This document shows positions 36,584-45,909 of a stretch of 60,855 bases of DNA, piece after piece (the first letter of the stretch is position 1; every line of letters starts with the position of its first letter). Origin of the DNA: Marinagarivorans algicola (GTDB lineage Bacteria > Pseudomonadota > Gammaproteobacteria > Pseudomonadales > Cellvibrionaceae); assembly GCF_001292705.1 (NCBI RefSeq), contig NZ_LGAK01000031.1, positions 1 to 60,855 on the forward strand, read 5' to 3'. A model generated the notes under the pieces. It did not search any database. It was not told where the DNA came from and saw nothing but the letters and a program-made list of their open reading frames with translations. The position numbers and the translations under genes were made by a program.

Positions 36584-37648
36584 ATGATAGAGCCAGACCA
36601 GTTAAGCGTTGGTACAACCCCAGAGCGGGTAATCCAAGCGCAGCCACAGGGTAAAGAAGAACAGATTGATCGCGCTATTCGCCCCAAAATGCTGGCTGAT
36701 TATGTGGGGCAGCCACGGGTTTGTGAGCAAATGGAGATCTTTATTGGAGCGGCTAAAGCGCGTGACGAAGCGCTGGATCACAGTCTGATTTTTGGTCCGC
36801 CAGGACTGGGCAAGACAACGCTGGCCAATATTATTGCCAATGAAATGGGGGTTGCCCTGAAAAGCACTTCGGGACCTGTTATTGAAAAGGCCGGTGATTT
36901 AGCCGCTATAATGACGAATCTTGATGCGGGTGATGTGCTGTTCATCGATGAAATACATCGCTTGAGCCCTATGGTTGAAGAGGTTTTATACCCCGCGATG
37001 GAGGATTACCAGCTTGATATTATGATAGGGGAGGGACCTGCTGCGCGTTCAATTAAAATCGATTTGCCCCCCTTTACATTGATTGGAGCCACTACGCGGG
37101 CAGGTTTGTTGACCTCTCCTCTGCGGGATCGCTTTGGAATAGTGCAGCGGCTTGAATTTTACAATCTTCAAGATCTGACCTACATTGTGACGCGCTCAGC
37201 AGGGTTGATGGGGGTAGGTATTGAGCCGTTAGGTGCCGAAGAAATAGCGCGGCGCGCGCGCGGCACACCGCGTATTGCTAACCGTCTATTGCGCCGCGTG
37301 AGAGATTACGCACAGGTTAAAGCCGACGGTTTGGTCACGCAGGCGGTTGCCGATGCGGCGCTAAATATGTTGAATGTTGACGCACAAGGCTTTGATCATA
37401 TGGACCGCCGTTTGTTGTTAGCGCTGGTGGATAAGTTTGGTGGCGGGCCTGTCGGTGTTGATAGCTTGGCGGCAGCGATTAGCGAGGAGCGTGATACCAT
37501 CGAAGACGTACTGGAGCCTTACCTTATACAGCAAGGTTATATGATGCGTACACCGAGAGGCCGAGTGGCCACTCAAAAGGTTTACGATCATTTTGCCTTG
37601 GCAGCACCGAGCCATATGCTGCAAAATAGCTTACTTGGCTTAACATGA
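36584..37648 (+). CDS. ruvB: Holliday junction ATP-dependent helicase RuvB
   Basis: RuvB is the hexameric AAA+ motor that drives branch migration with RuvA. The 354 residues contain the family start [24 protein letters not shown], Walker [21 protein letters not shown], Walker [14 protein letters not shown], sensor 1 [20 protein letters not shown], and the arginine-finger and winged-helix region ending [19 protein letters not shown]. It closes the ruvCAB group. No ybgC gene follows. The next gene, tolQ, starts 134 bp downstream. Confidence 0.96.
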   Translation: MIEPDQLSVGTTPERVIQAQPQGKEEQIDRAIRPKMLADYVGQPRVCEQMEIFIGAAKARDEALDHSLIFGPPGLGKTTLANIIANEMGVALKSTSGPVIEKAGDLAAIMTNLDAGDVLFIDEIHRLSPMVEEVLYPAMEDYQLDIMIGEGPAARSIKIDLPPFTLIGATTRAGLLTSPLRDRFGIVQRLEFYNLQDLTYIVTRSAGLMGVGIEPLGAEEIARRARGTPRIANRLLRRVRDYAQVKADGLVTQAVADAALNMLNVDAQGFDHMDRRLLLALVDKFGGGPVGVDSLAAAISEERDTIEDVLEPYLIQQGYMMRTPRGRVATQKVYDHFALAAPSHMLQNSLLGLT

Positions 37649-37782
37649 TTGTTAGGCGCAATATGATAAAAAGCGTAAAATTAGTTGAATAACTGAAATT
37701 ATTCTGTAAAAGGTAGTCCTACAGCGCACGATATAAACAGTTGTTTAAATAAACTGCCCCTATATAAAGAAATTAGACCGTT

Positions 37783-38454
37783 ATGAATCCAACAGAAACA
37801 CTTTCTATTTTTGATTTAATTGCCGATGCTGGTCCCGTGGTAATGCTAGTGATGCTAGCGCTACTGAGCGCTTCAGTGGTGTCTTGGTTCATGATTGTGC
37901 AGCGCTTTATCTTTCATAGCCGTGCTGCGCGAAATTTTAACCGCTTTGAGCGGGCATTTTGGTCAGGTGGCGATTTGGCGCAACTGTACCGTCAGGGCAA
38001 TAGCCACAATGCTGAGGGTATTGAGGCGGTATTTCGCGCCGGCTTTAAAGAGTTTTCACGGCTCAGCCAGCAAAAAAACAATGCTGCTGTTATGGAAGGC
38101 GCTCAGCGCGCGATGCGCGTCGCGTTAATGCGTGAACAAGAAAAGCTTGAAGCACACCTTCCGTTTTTGGCGAGTGTTGCATCGGTGAGCCCATATGTTG
38201 GCCTCTTCGGTACCGTTTGGGGTATTCTTAACTCGTTCAGAGGATTGGCCAACCAGCATCAAGCAACATTAGCGACAGTGGCACCGGGTATCTCTGAGGC
38301 TTTAGTGGCAACCGCTATGGGCTTATTTGCAGCGATTCCTGCGGTATTGGCCTATAACCGCTTCGTGGCTAAAGCTGAAACATTGACTGCAAAATATCAA
38401 ACATTCACCGAAGAATTCTCGTCGATACTGCATCGACAAATCCATGCTGAATAA
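37783..38454 (+). CDS. tolQ: Tol-Pal system proton channel protein TolQ
   Basis: TolQ is the inner-membrane MotA/ExbB-type subunit that, with TolR, uses the proton gradient to energise TolA during cell division. The 223 residues hold three membrane helices: PVVMLVMLALLSASVVSWFMI near the N-terminus, and two in the second half (LPFLASVASVSPYVGLFGTVWGIL and PGISEALVATAMGLFAAIPAVLAYN). The conserved helix 2-3 signatures are intact. It opens the tight tolQRAB cluster. Confidence 0.95.
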   Translation: MNPTETLSIFDLIADAGPVVMLVMLALLSASVVSWFMIVQRFIFHSRAARNFNRFERAFWSGGDLAQLYRQGNSHNAEGIEAVFRAGFKEFSRLSQQKNNAAVMEGAQRAMRVALMREQEKLEAHLPFLASVASVSPYVGLFGTVWGILNSFRGLANQHQATLATVAPGISEALVATAMGLFAAIPAVLAYNRFVAKAETLTAKYQTFTEEFSSILHRQIHAE

Positions 38455-38484
38455 TCCGATTCATTCTTAATTAGCGTTAATATC

Positions 38485-38913
38485 ATGCTGCCTGTTAAAA
38501 AGCGTAAGCCTCTCGCAGAGATCAATGTTGTACCTTACATTGATGTTATGCTTGTGTTGTTAATTATTTTTATGGTGACGGCTCCATTGCTGATGCAAGG
38601 GGTTAAGGTTGATTTGCCTCAAGCACCCTCAAGCCCTTTAGATCATACGGATGAAGAGCCTTTAGTGGTATCAATAAAAGCCGATGGTAGTTATTACATT
38701 AACTTAGGGCAAAAGGGCGATGAGCAAAAGTCGTTAGAGAGTATTATTGATCAAGTAGGCAAAATTTTACGACAAAAGCCACAAACACCGGTACTGGTAT
38801 GGGGCGATAAAACTATTCAATACGGCCTCGTTGTTAACCTAATGAGTTTGTTACAAGGTGCTGGAGCGCCTAGTGTGGGTTTAGTCACTGAGCCTGGTAC
38901 TGGTAAACAATGA
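38485..38913 (+). CDS. tolR: Tol-Pal system protein TolR
   Basis: TolR is the ExbD/MotB-type partner of TolQ. One membrane helix follows the family motif AEINVVPYIDVMLVLLIIFMVTAPL, whose aspartate is the proton-path residue. The remaining 110 residues form the periplasmic domain. Total length 142, as usual. It starts 30 bp after tolQ and its stop overlaps the tolA start by 4 bp (ATGA), so translation is coupled. Confidence 0.95.
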   Translation: MLPVKKRKPLAEINVVPYIDVMLVLLIIFMVTAPLLMQGVKVDLPQAPSSPLDHTDEEPLVVSIKADGSYYINLGQKGDEQKSLESIIDQVGKILRQKPQTPVLVWGDKTIQYGLVVNLMSLLQGAGAPSVGLVTEPGTGKQ

Positions 38914-39689
38914 TTGACCGCGTGAGTTTGTTTAGTTTACCCCTATTGGTTACGTTGTTATTACATGGTGTATTGATTTGGGCGGTTGTACACGTCTGGC
39001 AAGTACCGGAGCCGCCGCCAAATTTTAAAAAACCTGAGTTTGTAAAAGCTACATTAGTTGAGCTAAAGACCAAGGCTCCCGAGAAAAAATCAGCAGGCTC
39101 AAAGATTAAAAAGATTGATTTAACAGCCAACAAAAAAGATAACACCGCCGAACTTAAACGGCGTCAACAGAAAGAAGCTGCGGCTCAAAAAGCGCGCCAA
39201 ATTAAAGCGCAGAAGGCGAAAGACGCTAAGGAGAAGGCTGCGCAGCAAAAAGCAGCTAAAGAAAAGGCCCAGCGTGAAAAAGCAGCCGCTCAAAAGCGAG
39301 CCTTAGAAGAGGCAAGAAAGCGACAGCAGGAAGCTTTAGATAAAGCATTGCTTCAAGAAGAGATGATGCTGGCCGAGCAGGCCGAAACTGAGGTGGTTAA
39401 CTCTTATAAAGCGATTATTACTGAGCGCATTATTAGTAAATGGAGCCGCCCACCTTCTGCGCGACGAGGAATGATTTGTGAATTGGTGATACAGTTAGTG
39501 CCAACAGGTAAAATTATTACGGTAAATATCACAAAAAGTAGTGGGAATCAGGCCTTTGACCGCTCGGCTGAGCAGGCTGTGCGAGCGGTAGATCAAATTC
39601 CTGAATTGCAGAATATGGATATCAATACTTTTGAGCGTAATTTCCGCACCATTCATTTACAGTTTAACCCCGAGGATCGTCGATTGTGA
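38910..39689 (+). CDS. tolA: Tol-Pal envelope-spanning protein TolA
   Basis: TolA bridges the inner membrane to TolB and Pal. The N-terminal anchor ([24 protein letters not shown]) is followed by an alanine-lysine-glutamate-glutamine-rich helix from about residue 70 to 155, then the C-terminal domain with [22 protein letters not shown] and [18 protein letters not shown]. At 259 residues it is much shorter than E. coli TolA, because the central helix is short, as in many other gammaproteobacteria. It overlaps both tolR and tolB by 4 bp. Confidence 0.94.
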   Translation: MIDRVSLFSLPLLVTLLLHGVLIWAVVHVWQVPEPPPNFKKPEFVKATLVELKTKAPEKKSAGSKIKKIDLTANKKDNTAELKRRQQKEAAAQKARQIKAQKAKDAKEKAAQQKAAKEKAQREKAAAQKRALEEARKRQQEALDKALLQEEMMLAEQAETEVVNSYKAIITERIISKWSRPPSARRGMICELVIQLVPTGKIITVNITKSSGNQAFDRSAEQAVRAVDQIPELQNMDINTFERNFRTIHLQFNPEDRRL

Positions 39690-40975
39690 TTTCCCGTTTT
39701 TTTAAAATTCAGCTGGCAATACTGTTAGTGGCTGTTTCCGCCGTTAATGTGCAGGCCAATTTGTTTATTGAAATTAACCGAGGTAACGATAACCCGTCCC
39801 CCGTTGCTATTGTGCCCTTTGCCGGTGCTCAGGGCTTGCCCGAAGATATTCAAGCGATTATCACTGCTGACTTAGAGCGCAGCGGTTTTTTTAGGCCTAT
39901 CCCTAAGACAGATATGCTGTCTATGCCTACCGATAAGTCTGAAGTGGTCTTTAGAGACTGGCGAGTTCTTGGGGCTAATTTTTTAGTTATTGGTCAAATG
40001 ACCCCCGAAGCGGATCAATACATTGTGCGTTATGAGCTGTACGACGTACTCGCGCAAAAAAACATTCTCACCGCGCAAGTAAAGGGCGGGCGTGATGGCT
40101 TGCGCGATATTGCCCATGCGGTCAGTGATGCTGTCTACGAGAAAGTCACCGGTATTCGTGGAATATTCTCAACGAAAATGCTGTACGTTCAAGATTTACG
40201 CAAGCCCAGTGCTGGTCGTTATCGTCTGATGTATGCAGACGTTGACGGTGCTCGTGCGCAAGTATTACTGGCGAGTTCTGAACCAATTTTGTCGCCAACG
40301 TGGTCGGCTGATGGTAAGCGTATTGCTTATGTGTCTTTTGAGACGTCTCGACCTGCTATCTATATTATGGATATGGCGACAGGCCGTAAAACACAAATGA
40401 CTCATTTTAGAGGATTAAACGGCGCGCCTTCGTTCTCACCGGATGGCACGCAGTTAGCTATGGTTTTGTCAAAAGATGGCATGCCTGACATCTATGTGAT
40501 GACAATTGCCAATAAGCGCCTGCGTCGAATTACAAATGATCACTATATTGATACCGAGCCAAATTGGAATGCGGATGGTTCTGGCGTTATTTTTACCTCT
40601 AATCGGGGAGGTAGCCCACAAATTTATCAAATAAATTTAAGTAATGGCCGGCCAGAGCGTTTAACATTCGAGGGCGATTACAATGCCCGACCACGTGTAA
40701 GCCCTGATGGTAAAAGCCTTGTAATGGTGCACAGGCAAAGTGGGGTGTACCATATTGCAACACAAGACATTGCAACGGGGAATATGCGGATATTAACCGA
40801 AACTTGGTTGGATGAATCGCCAAGTATTGCACCCAACGGCGCAATGTTGTTGTATGCTACGCAACACAATAAAAAAGGAGTCCTTGGCGCAGTTTCTATG
40901 GATGCTGGTGTCAAATTCCGTTTGCCCGCTAAAGAAGGTGATGTCCGTGAACCTGCATGGGCGCCTTATTTATAG
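39686..40975 (+). CDS. tolB: Tol-Pal system periplasmic beta-propeller TolB
   Basis: TolB is the periplasmic protein that binds Pal and TolA. The start is a GTG overlapping the tolA stop by 4 bp. A signal peptide ([16 protein letters not shown], then NLFIEIN) leads to the N-terminal domain and a six-bladed propeller. The propeller repeats are visible as [55 protein letters not shown] and [16 protein letters not shown]. At 429 residues it is full length. It is followed by pal after about 105 bp. Confidence 0.96.
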   Translation: MISRFFKIQLAILLVAVSAVNVQANLFIEINRGNDNPSPVAIVPFAGAQGLPEDIQAIITADLERSGFFRPIPKTDMLSMPTDKSEVVFRDWRVLGANFLVIGQMTPEADQYIVRYELYDVLAQKNILTAQVKGGRDGLRDIAHAVSDAVYEKVTGIRGIFSTKMLYVQDLRKPSAGRYRLMYADVDGARAQVLLASSEPILSPTWSADGKRIAYVSFETSRPAIYIMDMATGRKTQMTHFRGLNGAPSFSPDGTQLAMVLSKDGMPDIYVMTIANKRLRRITNDHYIDTEPNWNADGSGVIFTSNRGGSPQIYQINLSNGRPERLTFEGDYNARPRVSPDGKSLVMVHRQSGVYHIATQDIATGNMRILTETWLDESPSIAPNGAMLLYATQHNKKGVLGAVSMDAGVKFRLPAKEGDVREPAWAPYL

Positions 40976-41080
40976 GGATACAATTTTAAGCTTCGTATCA
41001 GAGTTTAAAAGCTGGGCGTAATGCTTGTGTTTTGTGCGTTATGCTTGATAAACAATTACAAATTATTTGGGAGTAAATCC

Positions 41081-41548
41081 ATGAAAAAATTATACTCAGC
41101 TGTTGCTTTTGCTGCTGCCTTTGGCCTTATGACAGGTTGTTCTTCTAACAAGCCTGTTGAGACGGTTGAAGAAGTTGTAGAGCCTGTTGTTGTTGAAACT
41201 GTTGAAGATACTGTTGAAGAAGCTGTCGTGATTGACACCACTTTCTACTTCGAGTTTGACTCAGCTGACTTAACAATGGCTGCACGCGCAGCATTAATGC
41301 TTCACGCTGAGCAATTAGCGGCTAGCCCACGCGCGGTCCGTTTAGAAGGTCATGGTGATGAGCGCGGTAGCCGCGAGTACAATATGGCACTGGGTGAGCG
41401 TCGCGCTAATGCCGTACGTGACTTCTTGGTTATCCAAGGTGTTAATGCTGGTTCTCTTGAGACCGTTAGTTACGGTGAAGAGCGTCCTGCAGAAATGGGT
41501 TCTGGTGAAATGGTTTGGTCTAAAAACCGTCGCGTAGAACTTAAGTAA
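41081..41548 (+). CDS. pal: Peptidoglycan-associated lipoprotein Pal
   Basis: Pal anchors the outer membrane to peptidoglycan. The ATG at 41081 gives [22 protein letters not shown], a lipoprotein signal with cysteine in LMTGC. The frame extends 20 codons upstream but they are not a signal sequence. An acidic, valine-rich linker (about 25 residues of repeated VE/VV) precedes the OmpA-like domain, with [32 protein letters not shown] and YGEERP. It has 155 residues. A hairpin lies between it and cpoB. Confidence 0.96.
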   Translation: MKKLYSAVAFAAAFGLMTGCSSNKPVETVEEVVEPVVVETVEDTVEEAVVIDTTFYFEFDSADLTMAARAALMLHAEQLAASPRAVRLEGHGDERGSREYNMALGERRANAVRDFLVIQGVNAGSLETVSYGEERPAEMGSGEMVWSKNRRVELK

Positions 41549-41563
41549 ATCTTGTTGTTATTG

Positions 41564-41591
41564 TGCAAATACTCAGAATAGAGTATTTGCA
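41564..41591 (+). terminator. Perfect hairpin between pal and cpoB
   Basis: TGCAAATACTC at 41564-41574 pairs exactly with GAGTATTTGCA at 41581-41591 around a 6-nt loop. No strong T-run follows directly (ATTTT comes nine bases later), so it may be a partial terminator that lowers cpoB relative to pal, or an mRNA-stabilising 3' structure. Confidence 0.6.
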
Positions 41592-41634
41592 TAGACATAA
41601 TTTTCAGTTTAATTTTAAGTAAGTCTTTAGATTT

Positions 41635-42495
41635 ATGATGAAATATAAAACATTCACTGCCGCTACTTTAGCGGCAGTTTTTTTTCCGTTATCACTATCA
41701 TTGACCTCGCCAGCGGTATTGGCTCAGGTAGAGGTGGTTGCCTTAGATATTCCTTCAACGCGTTCACCGGCAACAAGTGATCGCGAAGGGCTCGACGAGC
41801 GGCAAGACGCGGGCCATAGCCCACGTGAGCCGAAACCTTCGCCGGCCAGCATGACTGAGTTTTACTTTCAAATACAAACATTGCAGCAAGAAGTGCAAGT
41901 ATTGCGAGGGTTGGTTGAAGAGCAGGGTTTTCAGCTCAAAAAACTCAAACAGCAGCGTTTAGATGACTACTTAGATCTAGATCGTCGCCTGAGTGGGTTG
42001 GCTCAAAGTGGCGCCAGCACAGCGCGTCGTATACCTTCAAGCGATACAGCACAGGTAGCACGTCCCACTGTGAGTCGAGCAACTGATACGCCTGATGCGC
42101 CTGATACGGCACTTGATGATCCTCAGGCTGAGTTGGCGCTTTATCGCTCGGGCATTGATGCAGTCCTCAAAATGCGTGACTACGATACTGGATTACAGCA
42201 ATTTGAAGCGTATTTACAAGCCTATCCTGCAGGTATTTACGCCGCAAATGCAAAGTATTGGCTAGGTCAGGTATATTTGCAGCGCGAGGACTTGAGCAAT
42301 TCAGCTCTTTGGTTTAATGACTTAATTAAAAATCACCCCAATCACCAAAAAACACCAGAAGCGCAATTTAAATTAGGTAAAGTGCTGCACTTACAAGGCG
42401 ATGTACTCAATGCTGAAAAGCAACTGAAAAAAGTAGTGGTTTCTGGTTCGTCAGCGGCAAAGCTGGCTCAAGATTACTTAACAAAACACTTTTAA
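41635..42495 (+). CDS. cpoB: Cell-division coordinator CpoB (YbgF)
   Basis: CpoB is a periplasmic TPR protein that links Tol energy use to septal peptidoglycan synthesis. The 286-residue protein begins with a signal peptide (LAAVFFPLSLSLTSPAVLAQ), then a coiled coil (about residues 78-120, FYFQIQTLQQEVQVLRGLVEEQGFQLKKLK), a linker, and TPR repeats from about residue 165 (AELALYRSGIDAVLKMRDYDTGLQQFEAYL, then AKYWLGQVYL and AQFKLGKVLHLQG). Two consecutive ATG codons start the frame. It is the last gene of the Tol-Pal group. Confidence 0.92.
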   Translation: MMKYKTFTAATLAAVFFPLSLSLTSPAVLAQVEVVALDIPSTRSPATSDREGLDERQDAGHSPREPKPSPASMTEFYFQIQTLQQEVQVLRGLVEEQGFQLKKLKQQRLDDYLDLDRRLSGLAQSGASTARRIPSSDTAQVARPTVSRATDTPDAPDTALDDPQAELALYRSGIDAVLKMRDYDTGLQQFEAYLQAYPAGIYAANAKYWLGQVYLQREDLSNSALWFNDLIKNHPNHQKTPEAQFKLGKVLHLQGDVLNAEKQLKKVVVSGSSAAKLAQDYLTKHF

Positions 42496-42522
42496 TTTTA
42501 GCCTGCGCTAAAGGAGAGCACA

Positions 42523-42837
42523 ATGAACCCTGAGCTTAAAAATAATTTATCCAATAGTCATTATTGGTTTAGAGCTTTGTATGTCTTTATTTTTGTATTT
42601 ACTTCTGAAGTTGCGGCAATGCTTTTGCTATTTGTCGCTATTGGGCAGATTGTTTTCACATTAATTAGTGGAGAACCTAATAGGCGTTTAACCGCTTTTG
42701 GTAGTTCGTTGGCGGCCTACTTGTTTGCCATATTTAATTTTGTGTGTTGCAAGACAGAGTCTAAGCCGTTTCCTTTTGCTGACTGGCCAGAAGCGGATAC
42801 AAACGATAATGTGACTGTAATAAAAGACGCGCAATGA
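42523..42837 (+). CDS. DUF4389 membrane protein
   Basis: A 104-residue inner-membrane protein with two hydrophobic helices in its first half (ALYVFIFVFTSEVAAMLLLFVAIGQIVFTLI) and a third around residues 62-72 (FGSSLAAYLFAIFNFVC). The pattern RALYVFIF....EP..RL..FG.SLA.YL fits the DUF4389 family of uncharacterised proteins. GGAG lies 6 nt before the ATG. Its stop overlaps the sixA start by 4 bp (ATGA), so the two are translated together. A link to SixA is implied by this coupling only. Confidence 0.8.
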   Translation: MNPELKNNLSNSHYWFRALYVFIFVFTSEVAAMLLLFVAIGQIVFTLISGEPNRRLTAFGSSLAAYLFAIFNFVCCKTESKPFPFADWPEADTNDNVTVIKDAQ

Positions 42838-43349
42838 AACGCTTATTTTTGTTGCGTCACGGACAGGCACAAGCGTATGCCAGTACGGATGCACAAAGAA
42901 ACCTTACCGACCATGGTCGCTTAGAGGTTAATTCAACAATAGAGCAAGTACTCGAGACTTTGCCGTTGCTTGATGAGGTCTGGGTAAGCCCCTACTGCCG
43001 TGCTCAACAAACTTGGGAGCAAGCTAGCAGCGTGATGACAGGCCAGTCGTTAAAGGCACCCTCAGTGGTGGTTAGTCAGCCTGCGATCACACCGGCAGGC
43101 GACATAGGTGCCATCATGGCTTTGTTAGAGATATCCTTTAATCAAGTGGGCCTGAATAATATTTTATTGGTCACTCATCAGCCTTTTGTGGGTGAGTTAT
43201 TAGAGCATGTATGCGGCTTAGAGGCAGGCCGTTATTTTTTGGGTACAGCGCATCTGGCGGCTATTGATATTCCTGTTACAGAGCAACATGTGGCGATGGT
43301 CGCTGCTGGCATGGGCTCGTTGCGATGGCTTAAACAACCTTTAATATAA
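42834..43349 (+). CDS. sixA: Phosphohistidine phosphatase SixA
   Basis: SixA removes phosphate from histidine residues of Hpt-type or PTS phosphotransfer proteins. The 171-residue histidine-phosphatase-fold enzyme starts with the catalytic motif MKRLFLLRHGQAQAYAS (nucleophilic histidine in RHG). It also has LTDHGRLEV, VSPYCRAQQTWEQA with the second-site arginine, and LLVTHQPFVGELLEHVCG with the partner histidine. It is coupled to the DUF4389 gene upstream. Confidence 0.88.
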   Translation: MKRLFLLRHGQAQAYASTDAQRNLTDHGRLEVNSTIEQVLETLPLLDEVWVSPYCRAQQTWEQASSVMTGQSLKAPSVVVSQPAITPAGDIGAIMALLEISFNQVGLNNILLVTHQPFVGELLEHVCGLEAGRYFLGTAHLAAIDIPVTEQHVAMVAAGMGSLRWLKQPLI

Positions 43350-43495
43350 TGTTGTCACTTTTACCGACCTCATTGATGAAAACTTTGAGCGACACAATTG
43401 ATCCACGCTGTGTTCTGTGTCATTAGGTTGTCGGTACGTCAATAGTGACGTTATTTTGAGTATTTTCTTTGATTCAGTCTGATAACTTAAAGACA

Positions 43496-44362
43496 ATGCC
43501 TCGGCATTGTACCGAATGCACGTTTAAGGTAGCCAACTTAACCTTTGCGGCCAAGCGTTGGCAGCCGCAGCAGGCTACTGCTACTGATAGTGCGCCTAAA
43601 ATATTAGCCTTGCATGGTTGGCTCGATAATTGTGCCAGTTTTGACTTTATTGCACCTCAACTAAATGCTGATGTGGTGTGTGTTGATTTAGCGGGGCATG
43701 GTCGCTCATCGCCGCGTAACCATTTAGGTGCGTATAATATTTGGCTAGATGTTCCTGAACTGCTGGAAATTGCCGATCAATTAGGCTGGGGTGAGTTTTC
43801 TATTTTAGGGCATTCACGCGGTGCAGCGGTTGGTTTTATCTTGGCTGGTACGGTCCCCCAGCGCGTTCAGCAGATTGTCTGTCTTGATGGCATATTTCCT
43901 CTTATTAATACTGGTCAGAGTGCGCCAGAGCAGCTGCTGTCTTCGATTAATGCGGTAAAAAAACAACGTGCACGAGCGCCAAGTATTTACGCTCATTTTG
44001 AACAAGCGGTTAAAGCTCGCCAGCAGAGCGCTTTCCCTGTGACTTATGAGGCGGCTGTCGCATTTGCACAATGGGGTGTTGAGCCTAATGAAGGAGGCTT
44101 TAGTTGGCGCTACGACCCTAAGTTACATGCTCCCTCAGAACTCAAGCTTACGCGTGGTCAGGTTGAGGCCTTTGCGAGTAATATTACTGCCCCTATGCAT
44201 GTGCTCTTGGCTAATGATGGATTGATTACCGCGCATGAAGAGTCAATGGCACTATTGAGCCAATTTAATACTTGGACCGTAAAATATTTTGCAGGTGGCC
44301 ATCATTTCCACATGGCGCAGGCGAGTGAATCGATAGTTAATTATATTAATGAATTATACTGA
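43496..44362 (+). CDS. Alpha/beta-fold hydrolase
   Basis: A soluble alpha/beta hydrolase of about 288 residues. The oxyanion region is LALHGWLDNCASFDF, the nucleophile motif is LGHSRGAAVGF (serine), a candidate acid is the aspartate in LLANDGLITAHEE, and the histidine lies in FAGGHHFHM. The substrate is unknown. Esterase, lactonase or epoxide-hydrolase-like activity are all possible. The ATG at 43496 is chosen, although a TTG at 43469 is in frame and neither has a good ribosome site. It precedes a DUF4892 gene by 8 bp; this pair is also seen in pseudomonads. Confidence 0.85.
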   Translation: MPRHCTECTFKVANLTFAAKRWQPQQATATDSAPKILALHGWLDNCASFDFIAPQLNADVVCVDLAGHGRSSPRNHLGAYNIWLDVPELLEIADQLGWGEFSILGHSRGAAVGFILAGTVPQRVQQIVCLDGIFPLINTGQSAPEQLLSSINAVKKQRARAPSIYAHFEQAVKARQQSAFPVTYEAAVAFAQWGVEPNEGGFSWRYDPKLHAPSELKLTRGQVEAFASNITAPMHVLLANDGLITAHEESMALLSQFNTWTVKYFAGGHHFHMAQASESIVNYINELY

Positions 44363-44370
44363 GTAATACG

Positions 44371-45249
44371 ATGTTGGGTGTGACGTTAAAGTGGGTTTTA
44401 TGGTTGTTCTTATTTGGGGTTGCACATGCTAGCGTAGCGGCTACCGATAGCACCTCTTTTCATTCGGGCATCTTAGAGTTGCTGCCGAATCATCGAAGTG
44501 TGTTTAATGACATTCAAACTGCCCAAACTCATACCTTTGTGCAGTCCCCTTTGCAAAAAGTGAATGGCCAGTGGCGTTACTCCGAAGGTAACCCCTTAAA
44601 AGGGCGTGTGCAAAGCACAACCTATACCTTTGATACTGTAGATATTCATCTATTGGCATCGCGTATTCAACAGGTGGCGAGTCAGTACGGTCTAATTGAT
44701 CAATTTAGCTGCGAGACTCTCGCCTGTGGCCGCAGCTATGCATGGGCGACTGAAATTTATCGTAATAAACTATTGCACGGCAAAGATACGCACCAGTTTT
44801 ATTGGTTGTGGCAAAAAGAAGGGCGCTGGTTTTCGGTTTACGTCACCGAGCGGAGTAACCATCGCCTTTACTTGCACTTTGTTGAACTCACCGAGGTACA
44901 CTCTCGTGATATAGCCGGTCTGAGTCATTCTGCTACTCTATGGAACCAACAAGGGTATGCCGTAATTAAAATACCTCGATTACAAGAGGATAACGTCTTA
45001 AATGAATTAAGCCACTGGTTGTCTTCAAAAGGTGTTAAAGCCGTTGCTGTCGTAGGTCACAACCATTCAGAGCAATTAACCGCAGATCAAAAGCGTCGTC
45101 AGTCCTTAATTGATGCTGAGCAGGTTGTTGCTAAGCTCCCCGCGTCTGTGACGGGGAAGGCTTATGGTCTGGGTGCATTAGTAATAAGAAAGGAGCTGAT
45201 AGACAAAGGTTGGCGCAGTTGGGTTGAGGTTGTTACTGAGCCGTTGTAA
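44371..45249 (+). CDS. DUF4892 exported protein
   Basis: A 292-residue exported protein. The signal peptide (LKWVLWLFLFGVAHASVAA) is followed by two halves. The N-terminal half has the DUF4892 pattern HSGILELLPNHRSVFNDI and GNPLKGRVQSTTYTF. The C-terminal half, from about residue 190 (AVIKIPRLQEDNVLNELSHWLSSKGVKAVAVVGHNH), resembles an OmpA-like or Rossmann-type fold with a later AYGLGALVIRKELIDKGWRSWVEVV. Function is unknown. It probably works in the periplasm with the adjacent hydrolase, but they may only share a promoter. Confidence 0.82.
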   Translation: MLGVTLKWVLWLFLFGVAHASVAATDSTSFHSGILELLPNHRSVFNDIQTAQTHTFVQSPLQKVNGQWRYSEGNPLKGRVQSTTYTFDTVDIHLLASRIQQVASQYGLIDQFSCETLACGRSYAWATEIYRNKLLHGKDTHQFYWLWQKEGRWFSVYVTERSNHRLYLHFVELTEVHSRDIAGLSHSATLWNQQGYAVIKIPRLQEDNVLNELSHWLSSKGVKAVAVVGHNHSEQLTADQKRRQSLIDAEQVVAKLPASVTGKAYGLGALVIRKELIDKGWRSWVEVVTEPL

Positions 45250-45909
45250 GTTTTTGATAGTATTGTCGCAAACGTCTATTGTTACCCCCTCTCTATCAAA
45301 AGGCGCTTTTTAAAGTCTTCACGTCGATTTGTTCGGGGTAAGGTACTCGAGCTCAATGTTTTACCCTGTACTTTGGTCGCCTTAGTCGGCCTTAGAGAGT
45401 ATTTTTTAAGTGCTATTATGTCTAAGCACTTCTCTATTAAGCGTTTTAGTTTTTATATATACGTTTTTATATTTGATCATTAAACGCTTATTCCTTCCCC
45501 TAGCGCAGAGCCGCCATTAGCCCAGATAAAAAACTATATATTTCAATATTGTATTAGCTTTTTATTGTTATTTTTATTGTTTGATATTTATTTGGCGTTT
45601 TTTAGCGCGATTGATGCAGTGCGACGCACATTATTTTGCTTAACAATGTAACTTTTTCAGCTGGGCTAAAATAGTTGTTAGCAAGCACGGTGTTAGTAAG
45701 TACAAGGTGTTTGCTAAGCATGGGCTTGTGGTGTTGAGGTGTTGCGACTTTAGTCTGTAATACAACTCGTTTTTGGGGGTGTTTTTAAGGGCTCAGTGCC
45801 AAAAAATGACACCCAGACAATGTGCCTGATCACAACAACATTAATAAATAAAATTGATAGGGCCTACAAGTTGTATATCGCAGCGCTGATGTAGGTTAGG
45901 TTGAAATGC
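45250..45909. other. Long AT-rich non-coding stretch
   Basis: About 660 bp without a credible gene. It holds a 9-bp inverted repeat close to the DUF4892 stop (TTTTGATAG/CTATCAAAA), a wider one (TAAGCGTTT at 45438-45446 and AAACGCTTA at 45482-45490), AT-rich DNA around 45440-45600, and three degenerate GTTAG-type repeats near 45676-45720. The promoter of the metallopeptidase-like gene must lie at its end. A horizontal insertion boundary is possible. Confidence 0.45.
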
